The notes under the pieces: model-generated | Databases searched by the model: none | What the model was told of the DNA's origin: nothing | What the model saw: the letters and a program-made list of their open reading frames with translations, nothing else | Source of the DNA: Sitta carolinensis | Taxonomy: Eukaryota; Chordata; Aves; Passeriformes; Sittidae | Direction: 5' to 3' | DNA: 64,000 bases | Assembly (NCBI GenBank): GCA_032173965.1 | Contig: JAVUNC010000005.1 | Location: 1,426,001 to 1,490,000 of the forward strand | Shown here: piece by piece, positions 22,676-34,540 of the stretch | Layout: each line of letters opens with the position of its first letter | Position numbering within the stretch: position 1 is the stretch's first letter | Made by a program: the position numbers and the translations under genes

Positions 22676-23160
22676 TTATGGAATCACAGAATGATTTGGG
22701 TTGGAAGGGACCTTAAAGATCATCCACTTCCCATTATCCCAGGTTGCTCCAAGCCCCATCCAGCGTGCCCTTGGACACTTCCAGGGATCCAGGGCAGCCC
22801 CAGCTTCTCTGGGCACCCTGTGCCAGGGCCTCACCACCTGCCTGTGGAAAAAGTGACTTTTCCTCTTTTTTAAAAGCTTCCTTCTCTTCCTCTTTTCTAA
22901 AAGCTTCCTTTATGCCCTGGAAGGGGCTCTGAGGTCTCCCTGGAGGTTTCTCTTCTCCAGGCTGGACCCCAGAGCAGAGGGGCTCCAGCCCTTGGAGCAT
23001 CTCCTCTGGACCCTGTCTGCCAGCCCCATGTCTTGTGTGAGCTGTGTGTGGCTCTCCAGCTGAAGCCTCACAAGGGCTGAGTAGAGGTCCCATCTTCCAG
23101 AGATTCCCTAAAAAAGCCCCCCAAACCCAAGGATGATTATTCTCCTCAGCCTGCCCAAGA
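22676..23160 (-). mobile_element. long CR1 LINE 3' segment
   Basis: Starts with the complete reversed CR1 end 'ggaatcacagaatgatttgg', then 'ggttggaagggaccttaaag', 'ggttgctccaagccccatcc' and 'cagcttctctgggcaccctg'. Further on it has 'ttctcttctccaggctggac' and 'agcatctcctctggaccctg'. A local 'aaagcttcc' duplication sits at about 22874-22912. Confidence 0.9.
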
Positions 23161-23430
23161 GCTGGGATGAATTTCACTGGGTTGGACGTGCCCTGCCCCA
23201 CGTGTGTGTCCGTGCTCCCAGAGCCATGCTGGGTTTGTCCCTTGGTTTTCCCTGAGAGCTGTTATTTATAGCAGCTGGGCAGCTGGAGCCCAGCTTGGGT
23301 TTCCATCACCTGCTGCCCTTCCCTGCATCCCAGGGCTGGATTTCAGCCTGGGGTCAGGTGCTGACCCTGACCCATCGCTGCCCTTGGCCACAGGGCTCTG
23401 TCCTCACCCTCGTTTTGCCCTCGGGGCAGC

Positions 23431-23504
23431 AGGGAATGAAATGCAGCAGGGGCCTGGAAGAGCCTGCAGGGAATGAAATGCAGCAAGGGCCTGAATTGCC
23501 TCCT
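23431..23504 (+). repeat. 37-bp tandem duplication
   Basis: Two copies, starting at 23431 and 23468, share 'agggaatgaaatgcagca' followed by 'gggcctg' with one substitution. Confidence 0.85.
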
Positions 23505-24151
23505 GTAGGATGCTCTTAGTAAGGACTACAGGGAATATTCTTCAAGGTGGTTTTGTACATCCATGCTTCCTGTGTCGGTCTTGAGCCAAACCCACTTATT
23601 GTTAATAATATTGAAAATGAGCATCATTTCTGGGCAGGAGCAAGCTCTCTTAGGGGTGGGCACTGTGCTGCCCTCTCGAAGGTCCAGGAGATCATTGTGG
23701 GGTCCTGCAAGTCAGTGTGGAGCATCCCTGAATGGTAGGAGGAGAGAATCTCTGTTAAATGGAATCAGGATCCTCATGGGGAAGGTGCTGGGCTGCTCTA
23801 AGCTGTGGTTTTATCTCATTTCTTCTCCCTGGGGAGGGAGCAAGCAGCCCTACCTGCCTCTTTTCCCTCCCTTATCAGCAACATCTGGCATTATCACATT
23901 TGCTGTATCTGCTGCTTGCAGTGCTGACATGAGAGGACATCTCCCAGGGTTGGCAACAGGATAAAAAAGTGGGGAATTAGCAAAGCCTGGATGTACGAGT
24001 CTCCAGGAGTGTTTCCTTTCCAGCCCCGTGGTGTTCAGGATGTGACCACACTGCTCCTGCCTCTTCCACGGATATCTGCTCCTCTGGAGAATGCAAACTC
24101 CAACCACACGCTGGCAATAACCAGGAGACTGGCCAGAGTATGCAAAAATAA

Positions 24152-24173
24152 TTTTTTTTTTTTTTTTTTTTTT
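24152..24173 (+). repeat. T tract, 22 bases
   Basis: An uninterrupted sense-strand T run. Confidence 0.9.
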
Positions 24174-25837
24174 GGCTAGTGTGGCTGCTGAGAGCCAATT
24201 TGTATTTTTTCAGCCTGAGCGTGCCTGTGAGGAGGGGTAACAGAGGTGGAAGGGCTGCAGCTTGATTATAGGATCCCTTTCCCTGTTTTTTTAGAGTCCC
24301 AATTGGAAACAGCTCCCCGCAGTGGCTCCGCTTCAAACCCTGCTCCTTGGAGCTGACTCTGCATCCCCCTGGGAGGCCCTGACTTCCCAGAAGTTCACAA
24401 CCTTCCCTCCCTGCCCCTTGCAGCTCCTGGGGCCGCACCACTCCCTGGAAAAGCGCTGTGAGCTCCCTCCTCCCTCTGCCACGCTGGGGAAATGCCCTTT
24501 GTAATGCTCCCAGCTTTTGTTTTTTGCATGAGCTGTGTTGGGGTGAACTTGGTGAGGCTGCCAGAACACCATGAATAAGTTAGGAGGGAAGCTGTGCTCA
24601 GGGTGTGCACAGGCAGGGAAAGCAGGCTTGGTGCTCAGACAGCCTCCAGAGTGCCTTGTAGTAGCATTTTATACTCCCTTTAATTTACACCCTCGTTAAT
24701 CCCAGATTTCTTCATGAGTCTTCACAGGTCTTGTGTTCCCCCAGCCGTGCCTGGCTTCACACAGGGTTGCAACTTTTGGTGCCCCATCCTGATATTTCAA
24801 TGTCCAAGACTTTTCTTGCTTCAAACAAAACGTCCTCAACCCACAGAGTTTTGTGTCTCCTCAATGCCTCTGCCATCACAGCACCCCATTGCCCAAGGCT
24901 CCTCCTGAAGGCTCTGGTTTTCCCACTACAAGAGAAATGTTTAAAAGGGCAGAGGGTGCAGTGTGGTCATTCATTGCCACCAAATGTGCATGACCCTGGG
25001 ATTTTTTTTATTTCTCCAGTGATTTTCCCAGGAGATGCAAAATTTGTGAGGCTGAGGTGAAATTTCCCTCTTTGCTCTTCCTAAAACCATCTCTGCAGAG
25101 GAATTGGCCTAATGAGGGGCACTTTTCTCTTCCTGGGAACACCTCAGCTCCCCATCTACTCAAGTGCTGTTGCTTTTTGATTTCTGAAGGCCAAGAGTTC
25201 TCAGTCTCAGGGATGTCTGTGTGCCAGTATGGACAGCCACACTTTCCTCTGCTCTCAGCCTCTGATGCATCAGCCGGATATTTTTCATCCCTTTTGCATT
25301 TTATTCCATTCTCCCTCTGTCTTTGAGCCCCTTGTCACCATGATTTCACTCACGCTGTCCCCCGAGGGTCATTGCCAGTCACCTCTCTGTAGTTATTTCT
25401 GCACAGTTGGGGCTTTGTAATGAAAAACAAAACTCTAGATCTGCTTCGTTCCCAGAGCTGCTGGATTAGTTCCTGATTTCTTCCTTGGCTTCATTTCAAA
25501 CCACAGCAGGTCAAGGAAGGAGGTAGCTCAATGTCCTCTCCAAAATGTGACCTGCTCCATATTAGGAGGACTTTTCTGACCCCACACTGCTACATCAGGG
25601 CTTGTTGAAGGCTCAGGGAGCAGAGCTCTGCCCTGTTGTAGAGAGAGGTAGGACTGGAAAGGGCATTTTGGGTGAAATCTCTGTCCCTGCCATGTCATCC
25701 TCTTGGGTGGCTCTGATTGCAAACCCTGCAGGCTCCATCCTCACCTTTGTCTGCTTCTTCTGCCTGCCCAGCCCAAGGGCTCCTCACTGCTGGTGGGGCC
25801 ACAGGGGTGGAGCTGGGGTGTGGGAGAGGTGGGATGA

Positions 25838-26536
25838 GCTGGACCTAAACTGAGACCTGGGAACTGGACCCAGAAACTGGACCTAAACTGAGGCACAGGA
25901 ACTGAGACCAAGGAACTGGACCTAAACTGAGACCTAGGAGCTGAACCTAAACTGAGGCACAGGAACTGGACCCAGGAACTGGACCCAAACTGAGACCTGG
26001 GAACTGGACCCAGAAACTGGATCTAAACTGAGGCACAGGAACTGAGACCTAGAAACTGGACCCAGGAACTGGACCCAAACTGAGACCCAGGAACTGGACC
26101 TAAACTGAGACCTGGGAACTGGACCCAGGAACTGGACCCAAACTGAGACCTGGGAACTGGACCTGAACTGAGACCTGGGAACTGGACCCAGGAACTGGAC
26201 CAAACTGAGACCCAGGAAGTGGACCCAGAAACTGGACCCAAACTGAGACCCAGGAACTGGACCTGAACTGAGACCTGGGAACTGGACTTAGGAACTGGAC
26301 CTAAACTGCGACCCAGTAACTGGACCCAAACTGAGACCTGGGAACTGGACAGAGAAACAGGATCTAAACTGGGGCACAGGAACTGAGACCCAGGAACTGA
26401 GACCCAGGAACTGGACCTAAACTGAGACCCAGGAACTGGACCCAGGAACTGGACCCAAACTGAGACCTGGGAACTGGACCCAGGAACTGGACCTAAATCA
26501 AGGCACAGGATCTGGTCCTAAACTGAGGCACAGGAA
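25838..26536. repeat. 13-bp-based minisatellite, about 700 bp
   Basis: The array is built from variants of a 13-bp core such as AACTGGACCCAGG, AACTGAGACCTGG and AACTGAGGCACAGG. These are arranged in a looser higher-order pattern of about 63 bp, visible as a 21-residue periodicity when the minus strand is translated. Two minus-strand frames are open over 220-270 bp purely because the core lacks stop codons. No conserved protein is implied. Confidence 0.9.
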
Positions 26537-26799
26537 GGTGCCTCCTCCACCAGATGCTGTCCTTGCTGGAGCCCAGAGGTGGCATCCTGGGGCTGGGCCA
26601 AAGGCACTGTTTTACTCAGTGTAGGGAGAGAAGAATACCCTGAACAAGGAGAGGGTTTTCATCTGTCTGCTCAAAGTTGGTGAGATCAGGATCCCCAGAT
26701 GCTGCCTTGTTCAAGGTGTCTGTGGGATGCAGCTGCTCCTTTGATCCCACCCCAGAGTGAGGGTGCAACCATGGCCCCAGTGTCACAGGATTATTGTCC

Positions 26800-27013
26800 C
26801 AGAATCATTTGGGTTGGAAATGATCCCAAGGTCATCAAGTCCAACCTGTGACCACCTTTTCAACTAAAGCAGAAGTGCTTCCTCAAGTCATTCCTTGGAC
26901 ACCTCCAGGGATGGGGACTCCAACACCTGCCTGTGCAGCCCATTCCAGTGCTTGACAACTCTTTCCATGAACAGATTCCTCCTAATGTCCAGCCTGAGCC
27001 TTCCCTGTTTGCT
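26800..27013 (-). mobile_element. CR1 LINE 3' fragment
   Basis: Begins 'cagaatcatttgggttggaa', then 'caaggtcatcaagtccaacc', 'ctccagggatggggactcca', 'ctgcctgtgcagcccattcc' and 'aatgtccagcctgagccttc'. This is the reversed 3' part of an older CR1 subfamily. Confidence 0.85.
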
Positions 27014-27569
27014 GTGATGGGAAATTACTCCAGCTTTGGAGTGATGCTTAAAAACTGCCTCTCTGGTGGTTTTCTCATAAAGAGCAGCAAAACCTGTGCA
27101 TGGAGCATGTCTTTTCTATAAGTGCTTCCACCAGGAATATTTGATAGAGATGTGTGCTCACCTCAAACAGAGCAGCCAAATTTGATGAAGGGATTTATTA
27201 GCAGACAATATGAAATGTGCTCCTGCTGCTGCCTCCTCAGATTTCGTGGTGCAGGACAGGGTCAGCTTTGCCTTTTTGTTTCGTTTTGGGTTTTTAAGTG
27301 CTCCTCTGATGGCTGCTTTTCGTTCTGCTCTGTGTCCTGGGGGAGCTGAGTCAGCACAGAGCACCCAGCCCCTGCTCAGAGGAATTTGCACTGGTTTTGG
27401 TTGTTATTTTGAGTACAGCCAGTTCTGCTTTGCCTTTAATTGACAGGCAGGAAATAGCTCTTGGTCTTTTCAGATAGCTGAGCCCATTGCTCAGAGGAGA
27501 GGGGAAGCTCATAGGAAACTGGTGTTTGAGTGATTAGCAAACAGAACATGATTTTGTTGCAAATGTAGC
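27014..27569. other. unique intron
   Basis: Nothing recognised. Confidence 0.4.
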
Positions 27570-28130
27570 TCTTGATACTCGAGGTGTCAAATACTCTGAG
27601 TAATGATCACGTTTTAAATATAGTTTATAACTTTCTTCTCGTGCATACACCGCCTACTGTATGTGCATGGCGGAATTTACACCCAGGGTGGCTGTGTGTA
27701 GATGATGTCTCTGTATAATTACACCTCCAGAGGAAGAGAGAGATCTGTCCCTGTTTATTTTTAAATATTATCTATATCTGTGTATCTAAAGAGAGAGGGT
27801 TTTACGCAGATGGAATCTCTTCCAGGTCGCGTTTCAATAATAATTACAGCTTAATGATGCTGCGGCTATTTTATTTTATCTTGTATTATTTTAGCTGCTT
27901 CTAATAACTGCTAATTTCCCAACCACAAAGGTCACAGAGCAGATGAGAATAAACACGTCGTAAACTGGTTGTAGTAAATAAATCCACTCCCCAGAAGCCG
28001 TGGTACTGAGCATGAGTAAGGACTGTAAGAGTGTGAGGACTGGGAAAACAGCCTTGCCACTCATTCTCTGGCTGTATTAATGACACTTGTGTAATGAAAA
28101 ATCAATCAGACTGTGGTAATTGATTGAAGT
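27570..28130. promoter_or_regulatory. AT-rich candidate conserved noncoding element
   Basis: Repeat-free block with dense motif-like words: 'caataataattacagcttaa' (homeodomain type) near 27834, AACCACAAAGG (RUNX type) near 27920, and GTAAATAAAT (forkhead type) near 27974. A small CCGCC/GGCGG inverted pair lies near 27650-27675, and an inverted pair TCAATCA/TGATTGA (PBX/HOX type) at 28102-28127. One of the best enhancer candidates by composition; untested. Confidence 0.35.
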
Positions 28131-28558
28131 GTCCTTGATGTGGGGTTAAACTCCTAGTAAGTGGTGTGTGGCTACAGGACCCTTTTTACAAGACCTGACC
28201 CAAAGTTACTCACTGGTTACACCTCCACCAATGCATTCAGCTTGGATTTGTAAAGCTCCATCAGCTATTCTCTTCCTCCTTGCTGTTGTGTTTGGCTGTT
28301 ATATGTCTGCTGAGGTTTTCCTGAGCTTATTTCCTGCACTGGAGGAAAAATCAATCTGCTCCCCGTGCCATGAAATGTCGTCTCTGATTGCCTTTGGAGA
28401 CAGGGGACAAGCTTTGGATAGACTCAGTAGCACCAAAATCTTACCCTCAAACTTGTGACTGGGAGAGTTGTTTTGATTTTTGTTGTTTAGACTCCTGGAT
28501 GAAGAAAAGTTGATGGGCCACAGAGGGCTGGGTGGCTGCTTGGTGTAAGGAAATTATC
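28131..28558. other. unique intron
   Basis: Nothing recognised. Confidence 0.4.
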
Positions 28559-28757
28559 AGAGAATCCCAGGATGGTTTGGGATGGAAGGGACATTAAAGG
28601 ACATCTTGTTCTGACCCCTGCCATGGGCAGGGACATCTCCCACTGTCCCAGGATGCTCCAAGTCCTGTCCAGCCTGGCCTTGGACACTGCCAGGGATCCA
28701 GGGGCAGCCCCAGCTTCTCTGGGCACCCTGTTCAGGAAATTCAGGAACAGCCTTTGA
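28559..28757 (-). mobile_element. CR1 LINE 3' fragment
   Basis: Reversed CR1 end 'agaatcccaggatggtttgg', then 'gggacattaaaggacatctt', 'ccatgggcagggacatctcc', 'cagcctggccttggacactg' and 'cagcttctctgggcaccctg'. Confidence 0.9.
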
Positions 28758-31483
28758 TCAACACTGCCAGGGGTAGAGCTTGTGGAGAATGATGGGCTGC
28801 TGGCTGTGCCAAGGATTATCTGGAGAGGGAAGGTAATCCCAAGGCAACAGGCGGGATATGCTGAATTTGCAGGACAGAGAGCCCATCCCAGAGTGAGGGA
28901 TTGAGCTGCTGAGGTGCCAATACCTTCACACGGAGCAGTTTATTTTGGATGTGTGTCTGGGCTGGGTGAGGCAGTCATGGGGATTTTTTAGCTGAATGGG
29001 TAAAACCCTGGTCCTGCTGAAATTGCTGTCAGAGTGAACAGCCCTGGGATGGGTGCAGGAATTCAGTGGAAGTGGAATGAAGCATCTTTTCTGGAGAGAA
29101 TGCTTGTGGGAGGAGGGGAGTGGATCGTTCTCACCTGCTTCCATCCTGCTTTCTGCACTGCTGCTCACACCTCAGGTTGTTTTCTCGCCCCCTCTTCCAA
29201 CTCCTCTCCACCAACTGTGCTGGCTCTGGAGGAGATAAAGCAGGGCCTGACACATTTCTGTCTGCAGCTCTCCTCCTGCATGGCTGGGCTTCTCACACCT
29301 CCCTGCTGGGAGCAGCAGACCTGGGAGCAGCTTTGCTGCCTGCTTGGCTCGTGCTGCTCCGAGGTGGAATGTTGATGTGAGACAGGGAGCAGCCTTTGTG
29401 CTGAGGCAGGAAAAGCTTGAATGTTTCAGGGGCTGCTGGCTGAACTGAACACCATCTTCAGGTGCTGGTCCATTGAGGGTAAATGTTTCTGCAGGTCAGA
29501 TATTGGACCAGGATGGGGAAGCTGTTGAGCTTGGCTGGCCCCCACAATTCTGATCAAACTCTCAGCCATGCTTGATCCTTCATTATCCCACCCAAACCAT
29601 TCCATGACTCTCTGTTTCTATCTCCTCACCTGGCTGGGAGGATGGGGTGGGTTTGGGGTGGATGGAGGTCTCTTTGGGCAACAGCAGCCTCTTCCTCTCT
29701 CACACACCTCTATTCTTTCAAGCAAAATCTTCACACACCATCTGAAGGGATTTTTTGCATCCAGAGAACCTCCTGGAATGTCCGGGGGGCTTCCAGCAGG
29801 TGAGAGGTGGAGTTGCAGAAGCTCCTGAGGATCCCACTAGGGCAGCCCTTGGCTCCTGGCCTTTCCCTCCCTCCTTTCCCATAGTCTGGACACCCCAGCG
29901 AGCAGGGAGAGACAGGCAGTGCTGTGTGAGCACCCTGTGCTGCTGGTTTCCATTGATAATTCATCCTGGGATCAGCATTCACAATTAATTCAATTAGAGG
30001 GGCCTCATCACTCATTTATGAGGAAGCATAAAGGGCTGTTCACAGGAAACAGCTCTTTGTGTGCTAAGCATGGAGTGGTTTCAAGCTGGGTTCTTGAGGT
30101 GTCTCTGCTCCCTGGTGGGGGACTGGGCATCTTCTGGGATGGGGAGGGCCTCAGGCTGGGGGCTTGTATGAGCAGGGAAGCCTGACCTAACACTGAGCTG
30201 TGCTTTCAGCATGAATTTTGGGGATTCTGGATCAAATCTAAACCATTTTAGCGGGGCAGTGCAGAGCAGGGATCCCTCCTGGGGGTGCACAGGTGACTCT
30301 GTCTCTGGAATCCCCAGTTCAGCCCTTCTAACTTTCATAATAGCACCAAGTTTTATATGTTTTCCTCTCCAGCTCTGTGATGAAAACACTTTTTGTGGTT
30401 TTCTCACAGGGCTATATCCTGGCTCTTATAGATTTTAGCTCTCTGTCCCTGTCCTCACTTCAGACCCTCTGTCCTCTCCAGCCAAAGCTGGTGATGATCA
30501 TCCCAGGAGCTCTTCTCTCTCTTCTTCCACATCCACACCGTGTCTGCAGCTGTTCTGTCATCAGGGAGACACTTTTCCAGCTGAAGATTTGGGCTCACAC
30601 CTTTGATCAGCTGGAACATGTGTCTTTAGCTTTCTGGATTCTGGCTCACTAATTTTCTCTTAGAAAGCGTTGGGAAGGGAGGGAAATGCTTGGCTTTTGC
30701 ACTCAGGTGAGGCTGGATTTTTTTGGAATTGTTCTTAATTTTTAAAATTTTGTTTTTTGGGATTATTTTTTTTATTTTGGGGGATTTTTTTTAAATTTTT
30801 TTTTTAAATTTGCCTGACAGTGCCAAAGTGTTGTGAAAAAAGGTGATTACTCCACCCCTGACGCCCTTGGGAACTGGGTAAACACTCCTGGTAAGTCGAA
30901 GTCCACCAGATGTCAACAGCATTGTGTCACCTCATGGGCAACCTGTGAAGATGATTCCTGGGTGACTTTTGCCTCAAATTGCTTTTCCTCCTTTTATTGT
31001 GGCCGGTTGAGGTTCTTCAATCACCATCACAGCTCCACACCATCTCCAGGATAATGAGGATGGAGCACCTTGCTGTGCCCAGCTCAGGGTGGCAGCTGCT
31101 GCCTCTCCACATTTCCTAGAAGTGACTCAACAGGGAGCTGTTCCCAGACTCTGTCCTTTTCCTTCCTTATTTCTGAGCAAAAACATAATTTTGACAGGCC
31201 AGCGATGCAGAAAATAACTTGCTGCTCTCCAACTGTTGCATCCCTTGACCCCAATTAGAATGTGGTGCATGTAGAAGTGTCAGCTTCTTGCTTTCTCTCC
31301 TCTCCCCTCTCCCTGACCAAAATTCCCATTACAAAGATGACACCTGAGTGCTTCACAGGGCAGGAAGTGCTGCTGACCAAAGAGAGAATCAGAGTGGATG
31401 TGAAGTCCAGCTCCTCTGGAGGTTTTCTGCCCTTGGTTTCAGGAAAAGGAGCAGGAAAACTGTCAGGAAGGAGCATGGTGGTG
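28758..31483. other. unique intron with a T-rich low-complexity stretch
   Basis: No exon or mobile element recognised. About 30718-30811 is a T-rich low-complexity stretch broken by G and A. Several overlapping frames between 29034 and 29380 look like chance. Confidence 0.4.
30718..30811 (+). repeat. T-rich low-complexity sequence
   Basis: Runs of T broken by short AAA and GGG groups over roughly 94 bases. Confidence 0.75.
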
Positions 31484-31540
31484 TTTGTTGATGATCTGGA
31501 TGATCTCAGAGATCTTTTCCATCTGTAATGATTTTATTAT
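31484..31540 (+). mobile_element. short old CR1 3' end
   Basis: 'gatgatctggatgatctcag' followed by 'agatcttttccatctgtaat' and 'gatttt' resembles the terminal segment of older CR1 subfamilies. Short, so uncertain. Confidence 0.5.
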
Positions 31541-31639
31541 TAAATAAGATATTCCAACCTATGGGAATATTTCCCCTTCACCTGTCTCTATAGGGGTGGA
31601 CCTATAGGATTGATTTATGAATTGAAATTTAAAGATTCA

Positions 31640-31812
31640 AGGCTTAAGCCTTGAAGCTGTGGCTACCCCATCCCTGGAAGTGGCCAAGATGAAGTTGGAC
31701 AGGGCTCTGAGCACCCTGGGATAGTGGAAGGTGTCTCTGCCCGTGGCAGGGGGTGGAACTGGATGATCTTGAAGGTCTTTTCCAACCCAAACCATTCCGT
31801 GGTTCCATGATA
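31640..31812 (+). mobile_element. CR1 LINE 3' end
   Basis: Contains 'accccatccctggaagtggc', 'caccctgggatagtggaagg', 'gtggaactggatgatcttga' and the complete tail 'acccaaaccattccgtggtt'. Confidence 0.9.
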
Positions 31813-32484
31813 AATCTGTGTTCCTTGCAGACCTCCAGCATGCTATCAGAGCTTTTCTCTTCATCAGCTGACGCCCTTGGGGGCTGTGAAGGAAGAGCAG
31901 CAGTGCCTGTGGAAGGGGCGTGAGGTAGCCCATGGATCAGTGGGATTTCAGTGGCATCCAGCCCGTTTCAGTGGCGTTCAGGACCATCCAAACCCCCTCG
32001 TGTTCTTTCACCGCCCCGTGACCCTGCCCTTCGTGCCGAGGAGCCGTTGGCAGCTCCCTCACATTCTCCTGCAAGCTTGGCATGAACTCTGAGGCCAAGA
32101 GAGCAGGAAGCAGGGCTGGGTTGGTGCCTGAGCTGGGTCTGACCTCTCCCTCCAGGGCTCTGAGCGTTGAGCTGCTGGGATGGGACACGGGGCGCGTTTC
32201 GGATCGCGGTTTCCTCGCGATCTGTCCGTGGGGCACAGCCTCTCCTCAGGTTATCTGTGTGTGATTCCAGGGGATGGCAGGAGGGCAGGCTGCCAGGCTC
32301 TGACTCAGTCAGTCTTTTCCCACTGCTGCTGTAATTCGAGTGGAAACCTCAGAAGATGGTAAAACCTTCAGGCATGTGAAAGATGCCAGGATTTCAGTGC
32401 ATGTGAATGAATCCAGGGCTCATTTTTGGACCTGGAAAAACAGGGTAGGCTCGCTGCGCTCTCATTGCCTCTGCCTGCTGCCTT
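31813..32484. other. unique intron with CpG-rich hairpin
   Basis: Mostly featureless except for the CpG cluster and perfect inverted repeat at 32202-32222. Confidence 0.45.
32202..32222. repeat. perfect 7-bp inverted repeat, CpG-rich
   Basis: GATCGCG (32202-32208) and CGCGATC (32216-32222) flank a 7-base loop. With the upstream GGCGCG (32191-32196), this is the densest CpG group seen in the window. The core TCGCGA resembles CGCG-type factor sites. Confidence 0.8.
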
Positions 32485-32816
32485 GGAGTGACAGAACAAG
32501 GGGGAATGGCTTGCAACTGGGAGAGGGAAGGTTTAGATTAGATACTAGGGGGAAAAAATCATTATTGAAAGGGTGGTGGGGCCCTGACAGAGGTTTCCCA
32601 GGGAAGCTGTGGATGCCCTGTCCCTGGAAGTGTTCAAGGCCAGGTTGGATGGAGCTTGGAGCAACCTGGCTTAGTGGAAGGTGTCCCTACCCACCTTCCA
32701 CTTTAAATGATCTTTAAAGTCCCTCCCAACTCAATCCATTCTGTGATCTCAATGGTTGGACTCGATCTTAAATGTCTTTTCTGACCTAAATGATTCAATG
32801 ATTCTGAGATTTTTAT
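32485..32816 (+). mobile_element. CR1 LINE with two successive 3' ends
   Basis: A near-complete terminal segment: 'acagaacaagggggaatggc', 'ctgtccctggaagtgttcaa', 'ccaggttggatggagcttgg', then 'aatccattctgtgatctcaa'. It is followed immediately by a second short CR1-type end 'tggttggactcgatcttaaa' through 'tgattcaatgattctgagat'. This could be a second insertion or a 3' duplication. Confidence 0.85.
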
Positions 32817-33139
32817 CATGGTGTAAAGCTCAGGACCAGCACAGGGACACAGCTGAGCGTGCAGAGCACCATGGTCCATCAAAGCTCCTGCCCTCCACGT
32901 GGGGTTTCCCTCCCTGCTGGGTGCTCTGGGACCTTCTGTAATCATTGAGGATGGTCCTGGCTGGGACTTCCCTTCCCTGTCAGGCCGTTGGGATTCCCCA
33001 GCACTCTCTGGACACTCCTGCTGGACTCCTTTGTGCTCCCTGTGGCCTTTTCAGGCAGATAGTTGCAGGTGGAACATCCTCCTGCCATGGGGTGATGGAG
33101 CTCGCTGCAAGGGTCAGTGCACCCAGACTTGAGGACCTT
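32817..33139. other. unique intron
   Basis: Nothing recognised. Confidence 0.4.
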
Positions 33140-33572
33140 GAGATGCTTGAATGAGTCCAGAGGAGGCAGTGAGGGTGGTGAGGGTCTGGAACACAAACCC
33201 TGTGAGCAACGGCTGGGGGTGTTCAGCTGGAGAAAAGGAGACTCAGGGGTGACCTCCTCACCCTCTGCAGCTCCTGAGAGAGGGCTGTGCTCGGGGAGTT
33301 GGGCTCTGTCTGCAGGCAGCACTGACAGGATCAGAGGGCACAGCCTCAAGGAGAATACAGGCTGGATATTGGGAAGAAGTTTTTCATGGAAAGAGTAATG
33401 AAGTACTGGAATGCTTTGTCTGGGGAGGTGGTGGAGTCACCATCCCTGGATGTATTTTAAAAAAGTCTGGATGTGGCAGTCGGTGCCAGGGTCTGGTTGA
33501 GGTGTTGGGGCTGGGTTGCACTCGATGATCCTGGAGGTCTCCTCCAGCCCAGTTGTTCTGGGATTCTGTGAC
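33140..33572 (+). mobile_element. CR1 LINE 3' segment
   Basis: Ordered CR1 words: 'tgagtccagaggaggcagtg', 'tcagctggagaaaaggagac', 'caggctggatattgggaaga', 'ggtgttggggctgggttgca' and the end 'gatgatcctggaggtctcct' plus 'tctgggattctgtgac'. Confidence 0.85.
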
Positions 33573-34540
33573 TTCCCTTGATCCTGCTCCTGACATTGAG
33601 TTTCTGATCAGGGTGCTCACCCTGACCTTCCCTGCAGTGTAGGGCACAAGGAGGGTCCATCCCCCAGGCCTGGCTCTTGGCTGTCCCTCCCAGCTCCTTG
33701 CCTGGGGGCAAGGGAAGAGTTCCAGAAACCCTCCAGTGCTGCAGCAAGGAAGATCCTGCTGGCTGGAAACGCCGTGAAGAAAATCCAAGCTGTGATCAGA
33801 AAGCTGTTACATCAGTATTTTGATTTGAAATAACCGGAGGTGTAACTCATGCCAGAAAAACCCCAAAACACCTTTTTATTTTTGGCACTGCAACAGCTCT
33901 TTTGTCCATTGAACAACAGCAACAACCACCACTACAGCTTCCAGATCTCCTGAATGAACAGAGCCCTCTCTTCCCTTTGTTTCTGCTGTGTGAGGAGCAG
34001 GTGATGCCGAGGTGTTTCAGAGTCTCAGCTCCGAGGAGGTTTTTAATCTGAAGGAATCATGTAATCTCTGAGTGACAGGAGCAATTGTGACACTGATTGA
34101 GCTGTGGTGGCTCCACTCAGAAGACTTTTGTCTCTGCACTTGGGATGAGTGGCAGGTAAAAGATCTGCTTCCTAGTTTGTGCCATGAGAGGAGAAATGAT
34201 GTGGGAGGGAAGAACTGAGCCCTCTGAATGGATCAATCCCTTCATTCATTTTCTTCTGCACTTGGTATGGATGAAGCCTGCTCCTCTTGGAAGGACATTC
34301 CAGCTGAGGAAGGATGCTGGCATGAAGAAGGCTCAAAAACTCCCTCATTTTCTAACCATCTTCCCCAGAGATGATAACCAGAGGCAGAGGGAGAAAAGCT
34401 GTTCTGGCCAACACTGCTGTCAACAAACTCCTGCCTTGGCTCTCTGGCTGGGCAATTCAGGACGAGGTGAAAAAATTGTAGTAATGTTTATTTTACAGAA
34501 GATAAGCTTTAAGCTGGATGTATTATGGTGTTTTGGCTGA
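33573..34540. other. unique intron
   Basis: Nothing recognised. The open frame at 34184-34540 has no family signature. Confidence 0.4.

Larger units (their letters stand above)
23161..25837. other. unique intron with a small duplication and a T tract
   Basis: Contains a 37-bp direct duplication at 23431-23504 (two copies of 'agggaatgaaatgcagca' plus flank) and a 22-base T tract at 24152-24173. No exon recognised. Confidence 0.45.

Noticed and set aside
25934..26241. Two overlapping minus-strand frames with repetitive protein
   Set aside because: Produced by the 13-bp minisatellite, which lacks stop codons in those frames.
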